From Sweltsa coloradensis (lineage: Eukaryota; Arthropoda; Insecta; Plecoptera; Chloroperlidae): DNA of 64,000 nucleotides. The notes under the pieces were generated by a model that searched no databases, was not told where the DNA came from, and saw nothing but the letters and a program-made list of their open reading frames with translations. Every line of letters begins with the position of its first letter. Position 1 is the stretch's first letter. Positions 43,700 to 52,739 of this stretch are shown here, piece after piece. Made by a program: the position numbers and the translations under genes. The DNA lies in assembly GCA_024449915.1 (NCBI GenBank), contig JAMZAV010006635.1:1-64000 (forward strand). Reading direction: 5' to 3'.

Positions 43700-43756
43700 C
43701 TAAGTAGTGTTCAAGTGGCAGAAACGATATAAATAATTTTAAATTCATTCAATCAT

Positions 43757-44458
43757 TCATTTATTCATTCCTTGAGCATTGTTTTCAATTTCCCTCAAAT
43801 TGACTGCAACCCCATCATATTGTACAAGGTCAGGGTCGAGGAAGTCTTTTGATTTCATGCTAATGTTGTGTAACACACAACATGCAAGAATAACTTTGGG
43901 GATTAGATCCGTTCTATGCATATTGAGCATTTTTAGGGAACGCATCCGGCCTTGTAATAGACCAAACGTCTGCTCAATAACTACTCTATTTGACGATTGC
44001 TTATAGTTAAAGATCCGCTCTCTCCTCGTCAAGTGGCCTTTATCTTTAAACGGTACCAACATTGTTGAAGACAGTGGGTACGCAGAGTCCCCTAGCAAGT
44101 GGCTGTTAAACGGGAAAAAAGTTGCAGGATTCTCCGTTATCTTCCTACATATGTCCGATACACGGAACACACGTGCATCGTGCATGGATCCTGCACATCC
44201 TATAAAACAGTCTATGAATATGAAGTTTGGGTCAGCAATCCCCTGGAGCAGCACAGAGTGGTACTTGTTCCTGTTGACATATGCTTCTTGAGCAAATGGT
44301 GGTGCTGATATGGGACAATGCATTCCATCCACTGCAGCAACTATTCCTGGAAATCCTGTTTTTCTTTCAAAAGTATCGTTGTTTCTTTTGATTTCATCAT
44401 GGGTTGGCAAGCTTATGTGTTGATTTGATAATGCAACCAGTGCATCACAAAATTTTTA
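43757..44458 (-). pseudogene. PIF/Harbinger transposase (HARBI1-like nuclease), N-truncated
   Basis: Minus-strand frame of about 233 codons. Open from about 44458 (CDALVALSNQHISLPTHDEI), then GFPGIVAAVDGMHCPI with the first catalytic Asp, YHSVLLQGIADPNFIFIDCF, LLGDSAYPLSSTMLVPFKD with the second Asp, and NRVVIEQTFGLLQGRMRSL with the Glu of the DDE triad. It ends in the family's C-terminal helix (LACCVLHNISMKSKD). The DDE_Tnp_4 domain is complete and stop-free, but the N-terminal ~120 residues are missing and a stop precedes the frame, so it is 5'-truncated where it meets the LINE RT at 44507. It may be a dead transposase or a domesticated-type exon; a full-length HARBI1 is about 350 residues. 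Confidence 0.85.
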
Positions 44459-44506
44459 CATATATTCCCATTCACTGGATAGGCTTACAGACAATTCAAT
44501 ACATGC

Positions 44507-45404
44507 CCTACTTCTGAGAACTTGATAGCCTTCAAACGCCTGAAGTCCAAGGCCCGATATATCATTAAATAGAGTAAGAAGAATTCGTGGAGGGACTGCG
44601 TCTCCACTATTACCCACCGTACAAATTCCAGCACAGTGTGGAAGAAGAAAAAGTCTATTTGCGGACGCCCAATGTCTTCTATTCCGGCCATCCTGAACAA
44701 TGGTGCGCTTGTTACTTCACCGCATGACGTGGTGTCGGTGATTGCCAGTCACTTTGCTTCGGTGAGCAGCAACGCTCGCTATGATGCAGTCTTTCTTCAA
44801 CGGAAACGAAGAAGCGAACAACAACGGCTTACATTTGCTTCCGACAATACTGAATGTAACAATCGGCCTTTCACGTTATGGGAATTGCGCACTGCCATCA
44901 ACTCCTTAAGGAAAACGGCCGCGGGCGAAGACAAGCTCCACAATGAAATGTTCATCCACCTGACTGACCAATCTCATGAGATTATTCTGCTCTTCTTCAA
45001 TTACTTATGGTTATCGGACGGATTTCTTGACGCCTGGCGTAGGCCTCAGGCTATTTTAATTCCGCTTATGAAAGCAGGTAAAGACAAAACCTCCGGCTCT
45101 TATCGACCCATATCTCTAACTTGCTGCTTCTGCAAATTGTTTGAGAAGATTGTCAATAAGCGCCTGATGTGGCTATTGTAATCTCGTGGCTTGCTTACTA
45201 ATATTCAATGTGGATTTCGACAGCGACGGAGTTATATCGACCACCTCGTGCGTTTGGCAACCTTCATCCAAGAAGGTTATGTGGCTAAACAGCACGTAAT
45301 AGGTGTACTCTTTGACATAGAGAAAGCATATGACACAACGTGGCGCTATGCCATATTACAACAACTTCACGAGTGGGATTTTAAAGGTCACTTGCCCAGG
45401 TTCA
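44507..45404 (+). pseudogene. LINE RT N-terminal half (Jockey-like), two in-frame stops
   Basis: One plus-strand frame throughout: NLIAFKRLKSKARYIIK, TAG at 44567, KKNSWRDCVSTITHRTNSST VWKKKKS, then PFTLWELRTAINSLRKTAAG ED, WRRPQAILIPLMKAGKDKTS GSYRPISLT, a TAA at 45179, LLTNIQCGFRQRRS and VIGVLFDIEKAYDTTW. The last is RT motif A, with the first catalytic Asp. It ends at HEWDFKGHLPRF, exactly where the DR1-bearing repeat array begins, so the YADD box and the C-terminus are missing. No frameshift is needed over nearly 900 bases, so the copy is fairly young. Confidence 0.9.
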
Positions 45405-45460
45405 GGAACAAGAATAATTACGCTTCCAAAGTAAAAAGTCATGTAGTTGGCGGTGGGCGG

Positions 45461-46328
45461 AGGTCAAAGGTCACGCGCGTTGCGTTTCACTATTTTGTTA
45501 ATATCACGTGTGAAGTGTGAACTACACTAAATATTATAAGCACAATATGGAGACGGGTATCAAAAGACGCGTCTTGACACCAAGAACAATAATAGTGATA
45601 TTGCCGACGCATAACGCCGTGTGGGTGGTTGTGGGCGGATGTCAAAGGTCAGCGAGTTACACACTCCACTATTTTGCTAAGGTATCTATAACTATTTATG
45701 AGATTTATGCTTAATATTTTAAGTACGATTGATTGGATATTGCTTTACGTCTCATATTTATGCAACTTGGCTAATCGAGACGAAGGGAGGGACGTAAGAG
45801 ATGACGCGGGGGGACAAGGGGTGGACAGGCCTGTGCTGGTCAGAACCAGCCACAAGCATATGGGGAGGGCAAGGGTTCCCCCACGTCGTGGTCGTCTCCG
45901 TCTGTGTCATCATCCGTCCGTGTTGTCTTTGTCGTCGCCGTCGGGGAGGTAGTCAAAGGGAAGGGGTTCCCCGACGACAACCCAGAGCTCGCCATTAGTT
46001 TCAGGGAGTGAAACTCCCCTATTCACGGGCCAAACCGCGAGAAGGTGTCGAGTTGGAGTTGGAGTTGGAGTACGATATGGAGACATTATATCAATTAATG
46101 ACGCGTCTTGAAATCAGGGACAAGAATAGTGACGTTTTCATAGTCTCAGATCATGCGGGTAGCGGTGGGTGAGGTCAAAGGTATACCTATTTATGAGATT
46201 TATGCTTAATATTTTAAGTACGATATGGAGACATATATCAAATGACGCGTCTTGACATCAGGAACAAGAATAGTGACATTTTCATAGTCTCAGATCATGC
46301 GGGTAGTGGTGGGTGAGGTCAAAGGTCA
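45461..46328 (+). promoter_or_regulatory. DR1-type motifs AGGTCAAAGGTCA (left arm)
   Basis: Perfect matches at 45461-45473 and 46316-46328. One-mismatch copy ATGTCAAAGGTCA at 45639-45651 and a two-mismatch copy at 46172-46184. Two AGGTCA half-sites spaced by one base form the DR1 element bound by HNF4, RXR and COUP-TF-type nuclear receptors in animals. Occupancy is not shown; the motif is a constant part of the repeat unit. Confidence 0.6.
45730..46068 (-). mobile_element. CAAT-SINE copy 9, full length, 8-bp target duplication
   Basis: Read on the minus strand it starts CCAACTCCAACTCCAACTCG (the head CAACTC word is triplicated in this copy) and ends at GCAATATCCAATCA. Flanked by AGTACGAT at 45722-45729 and 46069-46076. 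The neighbouring unit at 46206-46225 has the uninterrupted sequence TTAAGTACGATATGGAGAC, an exact empty site, and the right arm has the same site with one change. Confidence 0.97.
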
Positions 46329-46689
46329 CGCGCGGTGTATTATTTTATCTGTGAACTACACTAAATATTTTAAGCACAATATAGAGACATATATATCAAA
46401 AAACGCGTCTTGACACGAGGAACAAGAATAGTGACGTTTATGACACATAATGTAATGTGGGTAGCAGTGGGTAGACGTCTAAACGTTACGTGTGTTCTCA
46501 GATATTATTGTACTAATATGTATCTTTTAAATGATACCTTCCATTTCATGTATACACATAAATTTCTGTCAGTTCATTTGATGATTTGCGTATACATTCT
46601 CCTCGTTTTCACTAGTGCAACTTTATTTAACTACAATATCACCGGCAACAAATCCTCTGTGGTCTTCAGGATACAGTGCTTCATTTAAG

Positions 46690-47720
46690 CATACTCATGT
46701 CAGCTAGAAAAACCTATCCCCATCGACATAAATAAAATGGTCATAAGCAAAGAAACAAGGGAGCATCTCTGCAAAGGACGATAGATATTGTTGCCAATTT
46801 TCTTGCCTCATTGCTCTCGTAAAGCGGATCATTATCGACACCATTTTCACATACAACCTCCAGAACTGATATAGGGTAAATCATTGTCTTTCCACTGACA
46901 TTTACTTCGCTATATGTATCTTGGTTAAATCTCGACCGACCATGAAAGTCTTTCTAGAGTTTATATTCATGTCAGTATATCCACTCCATATCACAAGAGT
47001 TGGCCTGGGCTGTAAGTTTGCGCAGGTGAGATTTCGAAATCTTCTTCACAATAATAATTTGAAGAGAAGGTGGAGCGATTCTGGAACTACAGCTTCGCTG
47101 TGAACTGTATTCATTCCTCCAACGAAGTTGTGGCCTGGAGTATTTTTAAGATCGTCCCGTATCTTCATTGCAATTCTGTGCATCGATTTATGTAAGTCAA
47201 GATTATGGTCTTCATTAGGTATGGAAGGCCAAAGAGCGTCATCATTCTGCTTTGCAATTTCTTCAGCTACGTGACAAGTTGCAGCTCCACAAGGAAATAA
47301 CAATATCGACTAATTTTTCTAACAATGGTACACAAATTCCACCATATTACCAAGTGTTTCTTCTATTTTATGCTTGAAGCGATTACTTCCGTATTTACAA
47401 GGCTCAATGTTAACTTTACTAAATATTACTGCCTAACGACGCCATACAGAATTGAGAGTATACACTTCTACCCATGCAAACCCTTCATTGTCCTCCTTTG
47501 AATTAACATCAAGATTATTTGAGCAAAGCAATCTAAAGTAGCATATAAGACGATATTCACCTTCTAGTGCTATAAGATCAGTGATACCAGAAAGACGTGT
47601 GCGCATAATGCCATCTGTAATTGCATACAGAAGTACGCGGCTAGATGTGTTCATGGTTTCTATTTTCTCAGAGGTAGATTCCGTGTCTCTTCCTTTCGAC
47701 AAAACATGCAAGCCTTCCAA
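46690..47720 (-). pseudogene. N-terminal fragments of a mobile-element-associated protein
   Basis: Minus-strand frames: 47720-47433 with NTSSRVLLYAITDGIMRTRL SGITDLIALEGEYRLICYFR LL and 47303-47046 with GAATCHVAEEIAKQND ... PGHNFVGGMNTVHSEAVVPE SLHLLFKLLL. Further scraps follow to about 46690 (EVVCENGVDNDPLYES). The pattern DLIALEGEYHxxCYxxL and VPxSLxxFLxLLL is, from memory, the N-terminal and central part of the same large family whose C-terminal part is intact at 32381-33560. Stops and frameshifts break it. It sits in the spacer between the inverted repeat arms. Confidence 0.5.
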
Positions 47721-47724
47721 ATAA

Positions 47725-48289
47725 TGTTATTATTTAGGACGGTAGTGGAAAACCTAGTGGTTATTACTTTCTTTATGCATACGTAATTTTTGTTACCTCC
47801 CTAGTTTGTCAAATTTGACTTGCAGGCGCTTGATGTGTTGAGTATTTGTGAATGTTGAATAGCATTTCTTGTGCCATGAAATGGCATTGCAGCCGTTAAC
47901 ATCCTCAAATTTGATGGATTTTATCCACAAGCTTGTTATTACGTTCGATTCGCGGCATTCTATTTATAACGTTCATCTGCCCCTGTCCGAAGTGCGTAAT
48001 GCCGTATTCGGAACCAGTTCTCAGCTGTTCTTTTCTACCCTCGTCTTTTTGGCAGAGTATACATAGTTCAAATTTAATCTCGACTAATAATTTCGTATCT
48101 TTGAGAGCCCCGGATGCTTATATAGTTTTCGTCTCCATGGCGCAAACAATCCTATATAAACAATTAAGAAGTATTTCAATCTTGTAACTACAATACTAAT
48201 AATACCACAATAGTGTAAATAGCCGTGAAAACTAGATTTCTGTAACAGGAGTAGTTACGAAGATAAAGATAATAGCAAATTGGTAAAGT
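47725..48289. other. No gene recognised
   Basis: AT-rich remainder of the spacer between the two inverted arms. Confidence 0.4.
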
Positions 48290-49290
48290 GCACCATGCGT
48301 GACCTTTGACCTCCACCCAGTGTACCCGTATAATATACCGTTGTGGAATCGTCGCTTATCTTGTTCCTAGTGTCAATACGCGTCATTTGATACCCATCTT
48401 CGTATCACTCTTACACTATTTAGCGTAATTATCATACACAGTGATAGATTTATTAGCAAAATAGAGGAATGCAGCGCGCGTGATCTTTGACCTCGCCCAC
48501 CACTACCCGCATGTGACTGCGGAAACGTCACTATTCTTGTTCCTCGTGTCTAGACGCGTCTTTTGATGTATCTGTCTCTATATTGTGCTTAAAATATTTA
48601 GTGTAGTTCACAGATAAAATAATACACCGCGCGTGACCTTTGACCTCACCCACCACTACCCGCATGATCTGAGACTGCGGAAACGTCACTATTCTTGTTC
48701 CTCAGTTCATGACGCGTCATTTGATATAAGTCTCCATATCGTTCTTAAAATATTAAGCATGAATCTCATAAATAGTTATAGATACATTAGCAAAATAGTG
48801 GAGTGTGTAACTCGCTGACCTTTGACCTCCGCCCACCACCACCCACACGGCGTTCTGCGTCGGCAATGTCACTATTATTGTTCTTGGTGTCAAGAAGCGT
48901 CTTTTGATACCCATCTACATATTGTGCTTATAATATTTAGTGTAGTTCACACGTGATATTAACAAAATAGTATAATGCAACGCGCGTGACCTTTGACCTC
49001 CGAACACCGCCTACTTTATGACTTTTTACTTTGGAAGCGTTATTATTCTTGTTCCTGGTGTCAATACGCGTCTTTTAATATCCATCTTTGTATCGTGTTA
49101 AGAACATTTCAGCTTAATTTGCATGTGATACTATGAAAATAGATGAGTAAACCGCGCGTGACCTTTGACCTCGCCCACGCTACCCGCACGATTTGCGACG
49201 GCGGAAACGTCATTATTCTTGTTCCTGATGTCAAGACGCGTCTTTTGATGTAAGTCTCCATATTGTACTCAAAATGTTTAGCGGAATCCG
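48290..49290 (+). repeat. Right arm of inverted duplication: six ~150-185 bp units
   Basis: Six head-to-tail units, marked by the GTGACCTTTGACCT word at 48299, 48480, 48633, 48815, 48986 and 49158. Each also has AACGTCA(C/T)TATTCTTGTTCC and ACGCGTCTTTTGATA. Units share 75-90% identity by eye. The middle units have mirrored partners in the left arm. No coding frame. Confidence 0.9.
48300..49171 (-). promoter_or_regulatory. DR1-type motifs AGGTCAAAGGTCA (right arm)
   Basis: Reverse-complement TGACCTTTGACCT is perfect at 48300-48312, 48634-48646, 48816-48828, 48987-48999 and 49159-49171, with one mismatch at 48481-48493. The motif is the best-conserved part of an otherwise diverging unit, which could reflect selection or chance. 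Confidence 0.6.
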
Positions 49291-49382
49291 ATTTTCAATG
49301 CTCATAAGCATCTCATCTTCTAGACTATTAATTCATTCGTCCGTAGCCGGTTCTAATGTTTCCTGGACTCCAATTGCACTCT

Positions 49383-49928
49383 TCAGGACGGCTGCTGGGA
49401 TTGCGGGGCAGCTGTTGTTCTTGGATGCCCGCCTCCGCGTTGCACGTGTTCTTGTTGCCTGGGTTGTTCTTGTTGCCTGTGTTGTTGTTGTTGCCCATGT
49501 TGTTGATGCCCGGAAGCTGAATCCGGGTTGGAGGTAGGTGTCAACACTATCTCTTCGATCTGCTCCCATTTCCTTTTATAGCCTTTGAGCGACCCATTCT
49601 CAACTTTTAGGCCTGCAATTTCGAACTTGAGTGAAGTATTTTCCTCCTCTATAGCCCCTGTCCGCATTTGGCTCTCTTGTAGTGCCGTATTTTCGTCCTG
49701 CATGGCCGCCTTTTCTTCTGTTATTTTTTTAACCTCTCTTTTTAAAATTTTGTACGAGTTTTTTAAATCTTCATATTGACTAAAATTTCGTACGAGCGCC
49801 TCGTGTATTAGCTCCCTCGGCTCATTAACCATTTTTTGCTTATCGGTTATTGCCATTTTTTCCTTGTGGTTATTTGCTGTTTTTTCCTTCTCATTATTCA
49901 CCCGTCTTTCCCTTTCATCATTCTCCAT
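49383..49928 (-). CDS. Coiled-coil protein with Gln-rich tail (unassigned)
   Basis: Uninterrupted minus-strand frame of 181 codons from ATG at 49928 (MENDERERRVNNEKEKTANN). Residues 1-40 are highly charged. Residues about 50-125 have heptad-like spacing (YEDLKNSYKILKREVKKITE ... ENTSLKFEIAGLKVENGSLK), a likely coiled coil. Residues 145-175 are Gln/His/Arg-rich (HQQHGQQQQHRQQEQ). It resembles the N-terminal part of some retroelement gag-like or structural proteins but matches no family I know. A terminal exon of a host gene is equally possible. Confidence 0.45.
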   Translation of the reverse strand: MENDERERRVNNEKEKTANNHKEKMAITDKQKMVNEPRELIHEALVRNFSQYEDLKNSYKILKREVKKITEEKAAMQDENTALQESQMRTGAIEEENTSLKFEIAGLKVENGSLKGYKRKWEQIEEIVLTPTSNPDSASGHQQHGQQQQHRQQEQPRQQEHVQRGGGHPRTTAAPQSQQPS

Positions 49929-50212
49929 TTTTCTTTCTCCATTACAGCTTCACAAAAATTCACACGGGTTTCTGACAAAACTCAGATCCAAACAAATGCA
50001 GTTCTTGAGGCAGAACACCCGTGTCGGCCCGCCAGGTAGGCCTAGGCCTACTCTTTTCCCCTTGGCAAATTTATCAACTTGCCCCTCACGTATCACCAAT
50101 GTTTTACAAACAAAATCTTCCCGTAATTACGCTCCTTTGTTTGCAACTATAAAACTTCACTTTTCTTTACAATACTCGTCGATGTTTAATGATTACTAAA
50201 TATTTGAAATTG

Positions 50213-50726
50213 AAATTGGCGAAAATTGGTGTCTTGGAAAATTTCCTAAATCGGCTTAAACCTGCTTCTTTTTTGGTCCACATAGATACTAGAGCATAGT
50301 ACCAATCTAAAATGCCCCTTTATAACATCGTGTCTTGAAACTGTGCCCAAATATACCCTCAAACACGCGAAACTATGCATTCCAAAATCACACCCCATCT
50401 TGGTAATCAGCATATTTTGACCGAACTACTTGCCCAAATCACAAAACAAAATATAGAGAGTTAACAGAAAAGGCTGTCGAATACGTCAATAATGGCTAAT
50501 ATTTTTTTGGATCAAAATCCTCCAAGGTCACGGGGCATAAAGATCGTCCCCATGTTATTTCTTATGGGAGATTTTTGCCGATGGGACCTAGCTCGAAAAA
50601 TGTCATGTATGACAATTTTTTGGGAGGTCATGGTGGCCCCAATAATTTTTTTGTTAATTGATAAATTCATTACTAGTTAGCTTGAATGAAATATATTTTT
50701 TGAGTTTAGCGGTTAAATACCCCTTT
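50213..50726. mobile_element. Inverted second copy of the AAAGGGG-ended repeat
   Basis: Reverse-complement of 22631-23145 with high identity, ending in CCCCTTT at 50720-50726. The distal ~130 bases of the 22.6 kb copy are missing here. The plus-strand frame at 50492-50680 parallels the minus-strand frame in the other copy only because the DNA is repeated. Confidence 0.8.
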
Positions 50727-50732
50727 AAGTTG

Positions 50733-50880
50733 CTACTCAGTAAAGCGTGTGATCTCAGTGTTGTTCTTCGTCTATTCCGTCCGCACAGGTTGAGCAGTTT
50801 ATGTTTGGTAGTTTTTTCTTCTGTTCAGTGCGAGATTAGAGGTTTGACACACTATAGTGGTGCTGGTTTCTGTGCTGTTT
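50733..50880 (+). repeat. Repeat family R2, partial
   Basis: GCTACTCAGTAAAGCGTGTG and CTATTCCGTCCGCACA recur near 52037-52110. It begins just after the end of the AAAGGGG repeat, which may have inserted into an R2 copy. Confidence 0.65.
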
Positions 50881-51369
50881 TTTGTTGTTGTATAGAGTTA
50901 TACATTTAATTTATAAAACTGGTTTAATTTACTGAAGAGGATATCTAAGTCAAACACATCTTGGAGTTCATGTGCAAATGTCATCATGCAATATCGATAT
51001 GACCTCGCTGACCCGCACCTTTTGACCGCCATCTACACAGGCTGGTGCCAGACGTCTCAGAAGAATGCTCAACAGACCTACCAGTATATTAAACAACTGC
51101 AAAACATTGATATAGTGCATTTAAACTCCTCATGCTCAAAGATTTTCAGACTCTTAGTTGCGTCTCAATAAAAACGGCTGACTTATGAACATATTCAAAC
51201 AGCAATGCAGACATTCAACGCCAATTGGAGATCCATTGCATGGCCACTGTATTAATTTACACGTATTGATTTTGAAGTGAAATGTACCATTTTACAGTTG
51301 TCCATAGTAAAAGAAAAATCCCTGAAAATGTTAAATCTGCGACAATGTAGTGTCGTCAAGATGAGCCTC
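50881..51369. other. No gene recognised
   Basis: AT-rich. GATATGACCTCGCTGACCCG near 50996 is related to R2 words at 51479 and 56762. Confidence 0.35.
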
Positions 51370-52130
51370 ACTACATATCTATATATTACTCATAAAAAAT
51401 TAATTACACACCTAAAAGCACATGCGCCATTGACATCAACGCGATTTGAAAAACGTCAGTGCACCTTGCGTGCACCTTCGATATGACCTCGCCGCCCCGC
51501 ACCTTTTCACTTCTACCTGCAAGCACACAGCACAGCAGAGAGCCTCGCCTCGCAGTCGGTCTGTTGTTCTTGTCCCAGGCAGACGTGTTTAGTCCGCGCT
51601 CTTCGCTCTGGTCTTGTTGGGCCTCCTCAGTACACAGAGTTAGCTTCTGTTGCTGCTGTATGTGTTGCTTGTTCAAGTCTTTGCTGTGTCCTCGTTCTCA
51701 TTCATCATTCTGTTTATTGTTAGCCACTTCAGGAGGCTTGCTGTTCTGTCCAGACTGGAAGGTTTAGTTCTCTTATTCTGACCTGCTTGTCAGAGAAGCG
51801 CTCGTCATCTCAGTGTTGTGCTCCGTCTGTTCCATCCGTGCAGCCTGATGATTTGATGGTCCGAAAGTGCAAGGTTCTGTTCAATGTGACATTAGAACCT
51901 TTCACGGTTTATGTGCTGTGCTGTTTTCCGCTCTTGTTCGGCCTCCACCGCGCATGGCGGTGGCTTCTCTTTCTTCTGAATGTGTTCAGTTAGATGTCTG
52001 TTATCTTTAAGAGAATGTCTGTTCCGTCCAGACTGAAAGGTTTTGTTGCTACTCAGTAAAGCTTGTGATCTCAGTGTTGTTCTCCGTCTATTCCGTCCGC
52101 ACAAGTTGTGCGGATCGCCAGTTGACACTC
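51370..52130 (+). repeat. Repeat family R2, longest copy
   Basis: Matches 38990-39420 over 51530-51935 and then continues with a partly duplicated unit to 52130 (second CTCAGTGTTGTTCTCCGTCT). The upstream part (GATATGACCTCGCCGCCCCG at 51479) matches 56690-56800. Frames on both strands (51404-51676, 51459-51767) are repeat-derived. Confidence 0.7.
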
Positions 52131-52739
52131 GTCTCATGTAGCCGTTGGAGCGTCATCCATGTCCAACAGCGAGACTGGAGTTCGGCAGTCGGACATACAA
52201 ACCGGCACGATCCCTCCCCCTCATGAGGAATGTGCTGGGACCGAGCCAGCGTGTGGTCGGGGGTTGGTTAGTGGACTGTTGTCTGTGTAGCAGTCTATAC
52301 ACGCACACTGTTCGGCAATTAATAGCTAATTTACTTACTATCATTGTGTCCTACAAGGGAACACCAAACACAGTTCTCGCGCGCACAACATTACCGTTCA
52401 CCGGTCACTTTTCCGTTACATAAAAAACGAGAAAAACCACCGAGAATTATCCCAAAATTCTTTAGAGTATCAACTGCACCATATACATTGTGTATTACTC
52501 AAACCTTGCTACGTGATGCAACAGTACTGCCTAAACGATAGTTGGCTGTGTCTATCTTGACGCACTGTTTTATTACGGAGGCACAACACACAGTTGCTTC
52601 TCGGCCTTAAAGATCGACAAATAAGACTTTTGATTCGACGACATATGTCTGAACCGCATTTCAATAGCGGTTACACCACATTATTTTAGATATAAGATCT
52701 GATATTCAATTACCCATTTTACAAAAAGAAAACTTGAGA
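52131..52739. other. No gene; short U2-snRNA-like match
   Basis: At 52593-52616 the sequence GCTTCTCGGCCTT is followed closely by AAAGATC. From memory this matches the 5' end of U2 snRNA with a small internal deletion. No flanking snRNA promoter or the rest of U2 is visible, so at most it is a tiny U2-derived fragment. Otherwise nothing recognised. Confidence 0.3.

Larger units (their letters stand above)
45403..46500 (-). repeat. Left arm of inverted duplication: ~150-180 bp units
   Basis: About five units, each (read on the minus strand) running GCGCGTGACCTTTGACCT, a C-rich stretch, a TGCGG-AACGTCACTATTCTTGTTCC block and GACGCGTCTTTTGATA, then TCTCCATATTG and TTAAAATATTTAGTGTAGTT. Individual units match specific units of the right arm (48290-49290) more closely than each other: for example the unit with ACTTTTTACTTTGGAAGCGT and the unit with CACACGGCGTT...GTCGGCAAT are in both arms in mirrored order. 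Hence an inverted duplication of an existing array. CAAT-SINE copy 9 is inserted here and absent from the right arm. Confidence 0.85.

Noticed and set aside
45698..45998. Conserved small proteins (the LANRDEGRDVRDD type) repeated through the window
   Set aside because: They are translations of the CAAT-SINE core; similarity among them is DNA repeat identity, and 5'-truncated copies break them at random points.
45730..46068. CAAT-SINE as a hAT-type DNA transposon (8-bp duplication)
   Set aside because: The ends are not inverted repeats, duplications vary from 8 to 11 bp, and many copies are truncated on one side with a constant microsatellite tail, which fits retroposition.
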